Positions 33,718-42,195 of a stretch of DNA of 64,000 nucleotides are shown in pieces. The first letter of the stretch is position 1, and every line of letters begins with the position of its first letter. The position numbers and the translations under genes were made by a program. The notes beneath the pieces were generated by a model that did not search any database, had not been told where the DNA came from, and saw nothing but the letters and a program-made list of their open reading frames with translations. Source of the stretch: Mesobacillus selenatarsenatis SF-1. Its GTDB lineage: Bacteria; Bacillota; Bacilli; Bacillales; Cytobacillaceae. Location: contig NZ_BASE01000113.1 of NCBI RefSeq assembly GCF_000813125.1, forward strand, positions 37,623 to 101,622, in the 5' to 3' direction.

Positions 33718-35016
33718 ATGAAGAAATTTAAAGTTTTGATGGCTTTGGTTATGGCAGTAGTGGTATCTTTGCTAGCCGCTTGCGGAGATGAAAAGACGTC
33801 TTCAGAAGGGGAGTCATCTAAGGAGTCAGGAGAAAAAGTAACACTTAACCTATGGCACTTTGACCCGGGGACAAGGGAACAAGTTTACCTGAAGGCAATT
33901 GAGCGTTTTGAAAAAGAACATCCAAATGTAACGGTAAAGCCACTTTTGATACCTAATGATAAATACAAGCAGCGTCTAGTTGTTGCAATGGCTGGCAAAA
34001 ACGCACCTGATGTTTTTGCGACATGGGGTGGAGGCTATCTGCAAGAATTTGCGGATTCCGGAAAACTTGTAGACCTGACAAATGAAGATATTGATTATTC
34101 AAGATTTGTAGATGTTGCATTGAAGAATTCCACTTATGATGACAAAGTTTATGGGCTGCCATTGGGGATTGCAACGTATCAGTTCTTCTATAACAAGGAA
34201 ATTTTTAAAAATAACGGAATTGAAGTTCCGAAGACTTACAATGAATTCCTTGCCGCAGCAGAAACTTTGAAGAAAGCCGATGTTTATCCAATTGCGCTGG
34301 CAAACCAGCCGCAATGGCCAGGAGCTTTTTACCTGATGTATTTAGCTGACCGCATTGGGGGGGAAGAAGTATTCCAAAAGGCTTACAACCGGGATGGCGG
34401 AAGCTTCGCAGACGAGGCTTATGTTAAAGCTGGAGAAATGATTCAGGATTTGGTTGATCGGGACGCATTTAACCCAGGATTTAACGGCCTTCCATATGAT
34501 GCAGGATCAGCGCGTCAAATGATGTATACCAACAAAGCAGCAATGATGCTTATGACTTCAGGTTTTGTTAACAACGTCCGCGATGAATTCCCTGAGTTTG
34601 AAGATAAAATGGGTGTGTTCCAGTTCCCGGCATTAGAAGATGGAAAAGGAGACCCAACAAATATCAGCGCTGGTGTTTCTCCGGTGTGGTCTATCTCTAA
34701 AAGCAGCAAACAGCAAGAACTTGCACTTGAACTGATCAACGAATTGACAAGCGTCGAAACAGGAACGGATTATGCAGATATGTCTGGAACTCCTGTTGCC
34801 ATTAAAGGGGTTGAGCCGAAGGATGAATACGTAAAAACATTCACTAACTGGATCAACGATGCGAATTCCATTCAGTTCCCGTATGACCAAACATTGTCAC
34901 CAGAGCTTGCACAGCTTCATAAAGAAACAACATTCAAATTGTTCGGCAAAACCATGACTCCTCAAGAAGCTGCAGATGCGATGGAGAAGAAGGCTGCGGA
35001 ACTAGAGAAAAAATAA
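33718..35016 (+). CDS. ABC importer sugar-binding lipoprotein
   Basis: 432 aa. A signal peptide with lipobox SLLAACG is followed by a family-1 solute-binding fold: VTLNLWHFDPGTREQ, APDVFATWGGGYLQEFADSG, YGLPLGIATYQFFYNKEIF and MYTNKAAMMLMTSG. By context it binds xylo-oligosaccharides outside the membrane. It is placed between the GH43 gene and the two permease genes. A hairpin directly after it separates it from the permeases. Confidence 0.9.
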   Translation: MKKFKVLMALVMAVVVSLLAACGDEKTSSEGESSKESGEKVTLNLWHFDPGTREQVYLKAIERFEKEHPNVTVKPLLIPNDKYKQRLVVAMAGKNAPDVFATWGGGYLQEFADSGKLVDLTNEDIDYSRFVDVALKNSTYDDKVYGLPLGIATYQFFYNKEIFKNNGIEVPKTYNEFLAAAETLKKADVYPIALANQPQWPGAFYLMYLADRIGGEEVFQKAYNRDGGSFADEAYVKAGEMIQDLVDRDAFNPGFNGLPYDAGSARQMMYTNKAAMMLMTSGFVNNVRDEFPEFEDKMGVFQFPALEDGKGDPTNISAGVSPVWSISKSSKQQELALELINELTSVETGTDYADMSGTPVAIKGVEPKDEYVKTFTNWINDANSIQFPYDQTLSPELAQLHKETTFKLFGKTMTPQEAADAMEKKAAELEKK

Positions 35017-35030
35017 ACAAACAATAATGT

Positions 35031-35057
35031 GAGAAGGCTAGATTCCTAGCCTTTCTC
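35031..35057 (+). terminator. Hairpin between binding-protein and permease genes
   Basis: GAGAAGGCTAG, ATTC and CTAGCCTTTCTC form a stem with one bulged base and no T run. It is likely a partial terminator or 3' stabiliser that gives more binding protein than permease. Confidence 0.65.
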
Positions 35058-35157
35058 CGGTTTATCTTTAAGGCACTTTTAAAGGATGCTGTATACTTCT
35101 GCACCGCGATCTCCTTTAATAGTGGCCTCAATAAAGACATCAGGAGGGGGGATACCC

Positions 35158-36102
35158 ATGAAAGCTGCAGCGGAAGTAAGTAAATTACCTATAATTGACA
35201 TAACAACAGTCAAAAGAAAAGAAAAAAGGAAACAAACGCTGGCCATTCTATCGTTTATGTTTCTGGCATTGTTCGTATACACTCTCTTTATCCTCTATCC
35301 CATCCTTTCCACTTTTATATACAGTTTTCATGAATGGAATGGTATAGAAGCAGAAAAAGCGTTTGTTGGTTTTGCGAATTATTCGGAGCTATTCTCCGAT
35401 CCTACTTTTTGGCAATCCTTGAAAAATAATTTCTATCTTGTTGGTGTTTCTGTGTTTGTTCAGATTCCGCTCGGACTGATGATGGCGTTGGTCTTAAACA
35501 GCAAAATTAAAGGACAAAGACTCCTTAGTGTCATCTTCTTCCTTCCATATCTCATGTCGACGGTTGCAGTAGGTTTGTTATGGGTCTTCATGTTCGACCC
35601 AACTAACGGCCCTATTAACATGGCGTTGAATGCAATCGGAGTGGAATCAATCAACTGGCTTGCAGAAAGTCCTTCTGCATTGATTGCAATTTTGATTGTT
35701 ATGGCATGGCAATTTGCACCTTTTTATATGATTCTATTTAAGGCAGCATTAGTAGGTATTCCTGAGGAACTTTATGAAGCAGCCGGAATGGATGGAGCGA
35801 ATGACATTCAAAAGTTCTTCTATGTGACGCTCCCTTCGTTAATACCAATGCTGATCAGTTCTTCTGTTCTAGCGGTTGTCGGTTCCCTTAAGACGTTTGA
35901 CCTTTTCTATGTCATGTCCGGAAGCGGGGCAGGAACCTCGACATCCATCCTGGGTACATTCATGTACGAAGAGACCTTTGTTAATTTCAGGATGGGTTAT
36001 GGAAGTACAATAGCCGCAATGATGTTCGTTATAGCATTAATCAGCGTAGTCATTATCCAGGTTATAGATTCAATCCAGAAAAGAAAAAGGGGTATATCAT
36101 GA
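35158..36102 (+). CDS. ABC importer permease (MalF/LacF-type)
   Basis: 314 aa, six or so membrane helices. The EAA loop is EELYEAAGMDGANDIQKFFY-VTLP. ATG 35158 follows GGAGGGGG; the open frame extends to 35086 without a ribosome binding site. Its TGA overlaps the next ATG (ATGA). The ATPase is not in the window, and a shared MsmX-type ATPase elsewhere is likely, as for other Bacillus oligosaccharide importers. Confidence 0.9.
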   Translation: MKAAAEVSKLPIIDITTVKRKEKRKQTLAILSFMFLALFVYTLFILYPILSTFIYSFHEWNGIEAEKAFVGFANYSELFSDPTFWQSLKNNFYLVGVSVFVQIPLGLMMALVLNSKIKGQRLLSVIFFLPYLMSTVAVGLLWVFMFDPTNGPINMALNAIGVESINWLAESPSALIAILIVMAWQFAPFYMILFKAALVGIPEELYEAAGMDGANDIQKFFYVTLPSLIPMLISSSVLAVVGSLKTFDLFYVMSGSGAGTSTSILGTFMYEETFVNFRMGYGSTIAAMMFVIALISVVIIQVIDSIQKRKRGIS

Positions 36103-36929
36103 GGCCATTAGAACTTACAAAAACTTCATTGCTATATGTCCTGGCAGCAATCATCGCATTATTTGCAGGCTATCCGTTCGTTTACATGATAAGCACATCA
36201 TTTAAAAGCATGAACGAGTTTTTTACCAACCCGTTCTCAGTATTACCTGGTTCATTTACTTTAGAACAGTATACTTCTGTTTTTGACATGGGCTTAAACA
36301 GCTATTTCCTAAATAGCATAATCATTACTGTGTTATCAGTTACATTGGTTGTTCTTATAGCAGCGCTTGCGAGTTACCCACTGAGCAGGCTTAAATTCCG
36401 CCTGAACAAATCAATTTTCACTCTGTTCATCATCGGTATGATGGTGCCAATCCATGCTACTTTGATTCCAATCTTTGTCATGACCAACGATCTCGGCTTC
36501 TATGATAAATTACTCGCGCTCCTTGGGCCGTACGTTGCGTTTGCCTTGCCAATCTCCGTTTTCATCTTCACTCAATTCATGAGCGAAATACCGGCAGAGC
36601 TTGAAGAAGCGGCAAAGGTTGATGGCGCGGGACATTGGATCATCTTTTCGAAGGTTATTTTTCCTAATATTAAGCCTGCGATTTCCACAGTCGTTATCTA
36701 TAACTTTGTTCATATTTGGAACGAATTTATCTTCGCATTGATTTTAATACAAAGTCCGGAAAAAATGACACTGCCAATCGGTCTTCAAAAGTTCTATGGG
36801 GAGTTCTCAGTCAATATACCTGGTCTGATGTCGGCTCTTGTTCTCGCAAGTGTACCGGTAATTATTACATTCGTATTGGCTCAAGAAAAAATTGAAAAAG
36901 GTTTGCTTGGCGGTTCTGTTAAGGGATAA
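36099..36929 (+). CDS. ABC importer permease (MalG/LacG-type)
   Basis: 276 aa. GYPFVYMISTSFKSMNEFF at the N-terminus and the EAA loop ELEEAAKVDGAGHWIIFSKV identify the second permease of a carbohydrate importer. It pairs with the preceding gene through an ATGA overlap. It is the last gene of the GH43 operon, ended by a strong terminator. Confidence 0.9.
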   Translation: MRPLELTKTSLLYVLAAIIALFAGYPFVYMISTSFKSMNEFFTNPFSVLPGSFTLEQYTSVFDMGLNSYFLNSIIITVLSVTLVVLIAALASYPLSRLKFRLNKSIFTLFIIGMMVPIHATLIPIFVMTNDLGFYDKLLALLGPYVAFALPISVFIFTQFMSEIPAELEEAAKVDGAGHWIIFSKVIFPNIKPAISTVVIYNFVHIWNEFIFALILIQSPEKMTLPIGLQKFYGEFSVNIPGLMSALVLASVPVIITFVLAQEKIEKGLLGGSVKG

Positions 36930-36983
36930 TACCTTTGTTTTTTAGAAGGTATTAGAGAGAGTAATTTAATAGCAGCTATATTA

Positions 36984-37035
36984 GCGCCTGTGTCAAAAGG
37001 AAGATATATTTTTTCCTTTTGACACAGGCGCTTTT
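36984..37035 (+). terminator. Strong terminator of the GH43/ABC operon
   Basis: A 19-base arm GCGCCTGTGTCAAAAGGAA (36984-37002), a 10-base loop, and its exact complement (37013-37031), followed by TTTT. Confidence 0.85.
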
Positions 37036-37105
37036 GGCTCACCCTGAAAAAGTAAAACAAAAAATACATTGTAATTCATGGAAGAATAATAATTGGAGGT
37101 ATTTT

Positions 37106-38101
37106 GTGGTGAAAAAAATCAAATGGGGAATTTTAAGTACCGCTAACATTGCCCAAACACAAGTCATTCCTGCGATTCAAAGATCGGCTTTAGCAGAGGT
37201 TGGTGCGATTGCTAGCTCTAGTGGCAAAGCGGCAGAGGTGGCGGCGAAGCTGAATATTCCAAGAGTATATGATACATACGAAGAGCTTCTGCTTGACCCG
37301 AAAATCGATGCTGTCTATATTCCTCTGCCTAACAGCCTTCACCGTAAATGGGTTCTCGAAGCAGCCAAACATGGTAAGCACATTCTATGTGAAAAGCCGG
37401 CTGCTTTAGCAGCTGAGGAAATGATCGAAATGGACAGGCACTGCAAGAAAGAGAATGTTTTATTTATGGAAGCTTTTATGTATCAATTTCATCCTCAGCA
37501 TGACCGTGTCAAGGAGATCATCGCGTCTGGAGAAATTGGCGAGGTAAAACTGATGCGAAGCAGCTTCTCTTTTTACATGGAGGACCGTGAGACGAACATC
37601 CGCATGGATAAAAGCTTGGGCGGGGGCAGCATTTATGATGTTGGCTGTTATTGTATCCATAGCATGCGGCATATTTTAGGAGCTGAACCTGTGAAAGTTC
37701 ATGCACATGGTAATCTCGATCCAGATACAGGTGTGGATGTTTCGGCTGTGGCTTATCTGGAATTTGACAGGGGGATGATTCAGGGAGTTTTTGATTGCAG
37801 CTTTGAGGCATCCTTCAGACAGGAATATGAGGTAGTAGGAACAAAAGGAAGGATTTTCGTACCCCGCGCTTTCCGTCCGGACGTGAACGGCGATGTTGGA
37901 CTGGTTACGGTTGAATCGAACGGCCAGCAACGGACTGAGCTGGTGGAGGGGGATATTTATTTACTCGAGGTAGATCATCTTTCCGAAGCGATTCTTGAAA
38001 AGAAACCCCTAATCTATCCGGCGGAAAAGACCATCCAAAATATGCGTGTCATTAATGCCTGCTATTCCTCTTTAGAACAGAAAGAAGAAGTTACAATATA
38101 A
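37106..38101 (+). CDS. Gfo/Idh/MocA-family NAD(P)-dependent oxidoreductase
   Basis: 331 aa. The Rossmann start IKWGILSTANIAQTQVIPAI, the NAD block AVYIPLPNSLHRKWV, the catalytic Lys in HILCEKPAALAAEEM and the C-terminal GGGSIYDVGCYCIHSMRH are typical. Members oxidise sugars, and a D-xylose 1-dehydrogenase type is close to this motif set. It lies between the importer operon and the GH43 gene, so a xylose or arabinose derivative is a reasonable substrate. The start is GTG 37106 or 37109 behind GGAGG. Confidence 0.85.
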   Translation: MVKKIKWGILSTANIAQTQVIPAIQRSALAEVGAIASSSGKAAEVAAKLNIPRVYDTYEELLLDPKIDAVYIPLPNSLHRKWVLEAAKHGKHILCEKPAALAAEEMIEMDRHCKKENVLFMEAFMYQFHPQHDRVKEIIASGEIGEVKLMRSSFSFYMEDRETNIRMDKSLGGGSIYDVGCYCIHSMRHILGAEPVKVHAHGNLDPDTGVDVSAVAYLEFDRGMIQGVFDCSFEASFRQEYEVVGTKGRIFVPRAFRPDVNGDVGLVTVESNGQQRTELVEGDIYLLEVDHLSEAILEKKPLIYPAEKTIQNMRVINACYSSLEQKEEVTI

Positions 38102-38139
38102 GAGTTTCAATCGAAAGCTGGAAGTTGCTCACAGACTTT

Positions 38140-38166
38140 GGGACAAGAGAACTGTCCCTATGTCCC
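38140..38166. repeat. REP-like hairpin (GGGACA/TGTCCC arms)
   Basis: GGGACA, AGAGAACTGTCCCTA and TGTCCC, extended by TTT and AAA outside one mismatch. It lies just upstream of the XylR-like operator of the GH43 gene. Confidence 0.65.
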
Positions 38167-38172
38167 GAAAAG

Positions 38173-38215
38173 TTAGTTTAATCGGTATACAAAGGGGATA
38201 GATTTCGTTTATAAT
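38173..38215 (+). promoter_or_regulatory. XylR operator-like site and promoter of the GH43 gene
   Basis: TTAGTTT at 38173 is followed at the same spacing as in the xylA operator by ATACAAA. The right half-site is degenerate (AAAGGGG). TATACA (38186-38191) and TATAAT (38210-38215) form a sigma-A promoter with 18-base spacing that the operator overlaps. Confidence 0.55.
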
Positions 38216-38253
38216 TTAAAATAGATCATAATATGAACATGGAGGTTATCAGT

Positions 38254-39234
38254 GTGAAAAATTCTAGGCAGAATGACCCTTTGGTTACGCATATTTTTAC
38301 GGCAGATCCTTCCGCGCATGTTTTTGAAGGGAAGCTTTATATTTATCCTTCGCATGACCTTGATCATGATGAGCCTTCGAATGATAATGGTGACCAGTAT
38401 AAAATGGAGGATTACCACGTCCTTTCGATGGAAGATGCCGATGCTCCATGTATCGACCACGGGGAAGTGCTTCATCTGAAAGACATCCCTTGGGCAAGCA
38501 AGCAGCTATGGGCCCCGGATGCTGCTTATAAAAACAACAAATATTATTTATTTTTCCCTGCAAGAGATCAAGATGGGATCTTCAGAATCGGTGTGGCGAC
38601 AAGCGAAAGTCCTGCGGGCCCTTTCAAACCTGAGCCAAATTATATTCCTGGCAGCTTCAGCATTGACCCAGCGGTGTTAGTTGAAGATGACAAAGCTTAT
38701 GTTTATTTTGGCGGCCTCTGGGGAGGACAGCTAGAAAAGTGGCAGACAGGCGAGTTCATTTCTGATGCTGAAGGCCCGGCACCGACAGAACCTGCTTTAG
38801 GACCAATCGTTGCTGAATTAACCGATGATATGCTGAACTTCAAAGGGGAACCACAGGAAATCTCCATCATTGATGAAGAGGGCAATCCGATTCTTGCAGG
38901 TGACGAAGACCGCAGATATTTTGAGGGACCATGGGTTCATAAGTACAATGGTCTTTATTATCTTTCTTATTCTACCGGCACGACTCATAAAATAGTTTAC
39001 GCTGTCAGTGAGAATCCACAGGGGCCATTTGTATATAAAGGCACGATTCTTACACCTGTCAGCGGCTGGACAACCCATCATTCGATTGTTCAATTCAAAG
39101 ATAAGTGGTATTTGTTCTATCATGACTGCTCGATGTCCGGCGGCGTGAACCATAAACGTTCTGTGAAGTTTACGGAATTAAAATATAATGAAGATGGAAC
39201 GATTCAAACGATCGATCCTTATGGCGATAAATAA
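38254..39234 (+). CDS. GH43 glycosidase (arabinoxylan-active type)
   Basis: 326 aa, a single five-bladed propeller. NDPLVTHIFTADPSAHVFEG carries the general base Asp, SFSIDPAVLVEDDKAYVYFG the second Asp, and RYFEGPWVHKYNGLYYLSYS the acid Glu. GWTTHHSIVQFKDKWYLFYH is the late block. The pattern fits GH43 enzymes that remove xylose or arabinose from arabinoxylan fragments. No signal peptide is seen. GTG 38254 follows GGAGG by nine bases; the open frame starts at ATG 38233, before the ribosome binding site. Confidence 0.85.
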   Translation: MKNSRQNDPLVTHIFTADPSAHVFEGKLYIYPSHDLDHDEPSNDNGDQYKMEDYHVLSMEDADAPCIDHGEVLHLKDIPWASKQLWAPDAAYKNNKYYLFFPARDQDGIFRIGVATSESPAGPFKPEPNYIPGSFSIDPAVLVEDDKAYVYFGGLWGGQLEKWQTGEFISDAEGPAPTEPALGPIVAELTDDMLNFKGEPQEISIIDEEGNPILAGDEDRRYFEGPWVHKYNGLYYLSYSTGTTHKIVYAVSENPQGPFVYKGTILTPVSGWTTHHSIVQFKDKWYLFYHDCSMSGGVNHKRSVKFTELKYNEDGTIQTIDPYGDK

Positions 39235-39248
39235 ATTTTAGCAAAGTT

Positions 39249-39280
39249 AAACCCGATTCAAAGGCTGAATCGGGTTTTTG
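39249..39280. terminator. Bidirectional terminator between GH43 gene and xylR
   Basis: AAACCCGATTCA, AAGGC and TGAATCGGGTTT, followed by TT. The stem serves both converging genes. Confidence 0.85.
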
Positions 39281-39290
39281 CTTTTTAAAA

Positions 39291-40445
39291 TTATGCTTCT
39301 CCTGCTTTGATAAAATGGTCAACGACAAAAGCAGAAACACCTAAAGCAGTTGAATATTTTCCAAGCTTCGAAAAGTGGAGTTGCATCTCCTTTTGGTGGT
39401 ATGCAAGTGTATGATTTTCAATCGTTGTAAGGATCGGCTCCTCAATCCATTCTCTGATTGATGCTAAACGGTTTCCGATGATCACCTGGTCAGGATTGAA
39501 GGTATTGATGATGTTATTGATTCCGAATCCTAAGTACTGTCCAATCTTTTCAAAAAGCTCGATGGCGGATTTCTCTCCGTTTTTAGCCTGCTGGATCAAG
39601 GATTCCAATGAGTCAATATTTTCTTCGGCCATTTCAAGCAGGGCGTTTTCAGAGGCATATGCCTCCCAGCACCCTCTGCTGCCACAGTTACAGCGTTTGC
39701 CGTTCAATTCTATAATCATATGGCCCATTTCACCTGAAAATCCACTTTTCCCCTGGTACAGCTCTTTGTTTAAAATAATTCCGACACCAATACCGATTCC
39801 CGCACTGACATAAAGGATATTTTGATAGTCCTGGCCTGCGCCAAATTGCTGCTCGCCGACAGCTCCGGCATTTGCTTCATTTTCGATGATGATAGGCACG
39901 TTAAAGATTCTTTCCAGGTCCTCTTTTAATTGGATGTTAGTCCAGCCTAAATTTGGAGCAAGCAGGACTGATCCCTCTTTGTTCACAATTCCAGGGACAC
40001 CTACTCCGATTCCGACAATGCCATATCTGCTTTTAGGCATCTCATCTATCAGAGATTGAATCATTGTTTGGACAGTGCTGATGATGGCAGAATAGGAGGT
40101 CCGGTTCACATTTTGGCTTTTCTCAACAATAATCTTCCCTTTTAAATCCGTTAACACTGCCAGGACATAGTTGACGCCGATATCAACACCGATCGCATAG
40201 CCAGTATTCCTGTTGAAATGGAGAATGACCGGTCGCCGGCCGCCGCTTGAGATCCCCGGGCCGGATTCATAAATCAGTTCATCCTCTAATAATTCAGTGA
40301 CTAAAGACGAAACGGTCGTCTTATTCAAGCCTGTTACATTGGCAATGTCTGCTCTAGAAATTGTCTCTTTTTCAATGATCAAACTCAGGACAAGTGCTTT
40401 ATTATTTTTCTTTACAACATGCTGATTCCACGTTAAGGTTCCCAC
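39291..40445 (-). CDS. xylR: Xylose repressor XylR (ROK family)
   Basis: 384 aa. The N-terminal winged HTH has SRADIANVTGLNKTTVSSLV. The ROK domain has GYAIGVDIGVNYVLAVLTD, the effector pocket IIENEANAGAVGEQQFGAG, the Zn signature GHMIIELNGKRCNCGSRGCW (Cys-rich), and AFVVDHF at the end. It releases its operators when D-xylose binds. GTG 40445 follows AAGGAG. It is divergent from xylA with an operator in front of each gene. Confidence 0.95.
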   Translation of the reverse strand: MGTLTWNQHVVKKNNKALVLSLIIEKETISRADIANVTGLNKTTVSSLVTELLEDELIYESGPGISSGGRRPVILHFNRNTGYAIGVDIGVNYVLAVLTDLKGKIIVEKSQNVNRTSYSAIISTVQTMIQSLIDEMPKSRYGIVGIGVGVPGIVNKEGSVLLAPNLGWTNIQLKEDLERIFNVPIIIENEANAGAVGEQQFGAGQDYQNILYVSAGIGIGVGIILNKELYQGKSGFSGEMGHMIIELNGKRCNCGSRGCWEAYASENALLEMAEENIDSLESLIQQAKNGEKSAIELFEKIGQYLGFGINNIINTFNPDQVIIGNRLASIREWIEEPILTTIENHTLAYHQKEMQLHFSKLGKYSTALGVSAFVVDHFIKAGEA

Positions 40446-40491
40446 TTATTTATAGCTCCTTATTCAATAGTAATTTTATTTTATCATAATC

Positions 40492-40516
40492 TTAGTTTGC
40501 CAAACATACAAACTTC
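40492..40516. promoter_or_regulatory. XylR operator-like site in front of xylR
   Basis: TTAGTTTGCCAAACATACAAACTTC has a perfect left half (TTAGTTT) and a 5-of-7 right half compared with TTAGTTT-N11-AAACTAA. The position fits autoregulation of xylR. Confidence 0.65.
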
Positions 40517-40622
40517 GGGGGATAGGTTAAAAATCGTAGTAGATAAAACCTATGTTTAAGTGCGAGGTATGAACTAGTAATGGTTTGGTCTATACTATGT
40601 CTTAAAATTTCTTCACAATATC

Positions 40623-40664
40623 TTAGTTTATCAGATAGACAAACTAAGTTTCGGGTGCTATAAT
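40623..40664 (+). promoter_or_regulatory. XylR operator and sigma-A promoter of xylA
   Basis: The operator at 40623-40647 is TTAGTTT, an 11-base spacer, and AAACTAA, the canonical Bacillus architecture. It covers a TAGACA -35 box at 40636-40641. TATAAT at 40659-40664 follows with 17-base spacing. Confidence 0.9.
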
Positions 40665-40708
40665 TTGAGGTGTAGCAGGTTAGAAGATATTTTTCAAAAA
40701 CGACCTTT

Positions 40709-40722
40709 TGTAAGCATTTACA
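40709..40722 (+). promoter_or_regulatory. cre box upstream of xylA
   Basis: TGTAAGCATTTACA matches TGWAANCGNTNWCA at 13 of 14 positions, about 45 bases after the -10 box, where CcpA acts as a roadblock in other Bacillus xyl operons. Confidence 0.7.
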
Positions 40723-40762
40723 TTAATGATTTTTAAAACAGAAACCAGGGAGGAATTACGGC

Positions 40763-42094
40763 ATGGCTTATTTTGAATCAGTGAACAAAATCCAATTTGA
40801 AGGTCCACGCTCCAACAATCCTTTTGCATTTAAATATTATAATCCGGAAGAAAAAATCAATGGGAAGACAATGGAGGAAATCCTTCGTTTTTCAGTTGCT
40901 TACTGGCATACATTCACAGCTGATGGCACAGATCCATTTGGTGTGGGAACTGCGATTCGTTCATGGGACCGTTACCAGGGCATGGATCTGGCAAAGGCAC
41001 GTGTTGAGGCCGCGTTTGAACTTTTTGAGAAATTGAATGTTCCTTTCTTTGCTTTTCACGATGTGGACATCGCTCCAGAAGGAAGCACTTTAAAAGAAAC
41101 AAACGAAAACCAGGACGAAATTGTTTCCATGGTTAAAGAATACATGAAAACAAGCAAGACGAAATTGCTCTGGAACACGGCTAATATGTTCACGAATCCA
41201 AGATATACTCATGGTGCAGCGACTTCTCCAAATGCGGATGTTTTTGCATACTCTGCAGCAAAGGTGAAAAAAGGCCTTGAAGTAGCGAAAGAACTTGGAG
41301 CACAAAACTATGTATTCTGGGGCGGCCGTGAAGGCTATGAAACACTGCTGAATACAGACATGAAACTTGAGCAGGACAACCTTGCCCGTTTCTTCCATAT
41401 GGCAGTCGATTATTCAAAAGAAATTGGCTTGAATGTTCCATTTCTGATTGAGCCAAAACCGAAAGAGCCTACTAAACACCAATATGACTTTGATGTTGCT
41501 ACTGGTCTAGGATTCTTGCAAAAATACGATCTGACAGACTACTTCAAGTTTAATATTGAAGCGAACCACGCTACACTTGCCGGCCATACTTTTGAACATG
41601 AACTAAGAACAGCACGAATTAATGGAATGCTTGGATCAGTAGATGCCAACCAGGGTGATACACTGCTTGGCTGGGATACAGATGAATTCCCAACAGATTT
41701 GTATACAAACACACTGGCAATGTATGAAATCCTGAAAAACGGCGGCTTGGGAAGCGGCGGCTTGAACTTCGATGCTAAAGTAAGAAGAGGTTCTTTCGAG
41801 CCAGAAGATCTTTTCCACGCACACATTGCAGGAATGGATGCATTTGCAATCGGCCTGAAAGTTGCAAACAAATTAATTGAAGATAAGGTTCTTGATAGCT
41901 TCATTGAAGAACGCTACAGCAGCTATACAACTGGAATCGGCTTGAAAATTGCAGAAGGTAAAACAAACTTCCATGAACTTGAAGAATATGCACATCAATT
42001 AACCGAGATTAAAAATCAATCTGGCAGAACAGAACGCTTAAAAGCACTGATCAATCAATACTTACTAGAAACACTTTCAAGTGTAAGAGTGTAA
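40763..42094 (+). CDS. xylA: Xylose isomerase
   Basis: 443 aa, class II length. The signatures are [28 protein letters not shown], and [20 protein letters not shown] with the metal-binding Glu and His; [12 protein letters not shown] has the catalytic His. It converts D-xylose to D-xylulose in the cytoplasm. GGGAGG lies about eight bases before ATG. It is the first gene of xylA-xylB-mutarotase-aldo/keto reductase. Confidence 0.97.
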   Translation: MAYFESVNKIQFEGPRSNNPFAFKYYNPEEKINGKTMEEILRFSVAYWHTFTADGTDPFGVGTAIRSWDRYQGMDLAKARVEAAFELFEKLNVPFFAFHDVDIAPEGSTLKETNENQDEIVSMVKEYMKTSKTKLLWNTANMFTNPRYTHGAATSPNADVFAYSAAKVKKGLEVAKELGAQNYVFWGGREGYETLLNTDMKLEQDNLARFFHMAVDYSKEIGLNVPFLIEPKPKEPTKHQYDFDVATGLGFLQKYDLTDYFKFNIEANHATLAGHTFEHELRTARINGMLGSVDANQGDTLLGWDTDEFPTDLYTNTLAMYEILKNGGLGSGGLNFDAKVRRGSFEPEDLFHAHIAGMDAFAIGLKVANKLIEDKVLDSFIEERYSSYTTGIGLKIAEGKTNFHELEEYAHQLTEIKNQSGRTERLKALINQYLLETLSSVRV

Positions 42095-42106
42095 AACATA
42101 AACATT

Positions 42107-42170
42107 GGGGTTGTCTAAATAACGAAGTGCTAAATCCTCGAAATGAGGACCAGCCTGGTTAGACAGCCCC
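42107..42170 (+). other. Structured spacer between xylA and xylB
   Basis: GGGGTTGTCTAA (42107-42118) pairs with TTAGACAGCCCC (42159-42170), with one G-U. An inner TCCTC/GAGGA hairpin lies between. The following ATTTTCAT is a weak T tail. It is probably a processing or attenuation structure that lets xylA exceed xylB. Confidence 0.55.
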
Positions 42171-42195
42171 ATTTTCATAGAATAGGAGGATCTTG

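Noticed and set aside
40446..40762. Riboswitch in the xylR-xylA interval
   Set aside because: All visible symmetry is explained by the two XylR operators, the promoter and the cre box.
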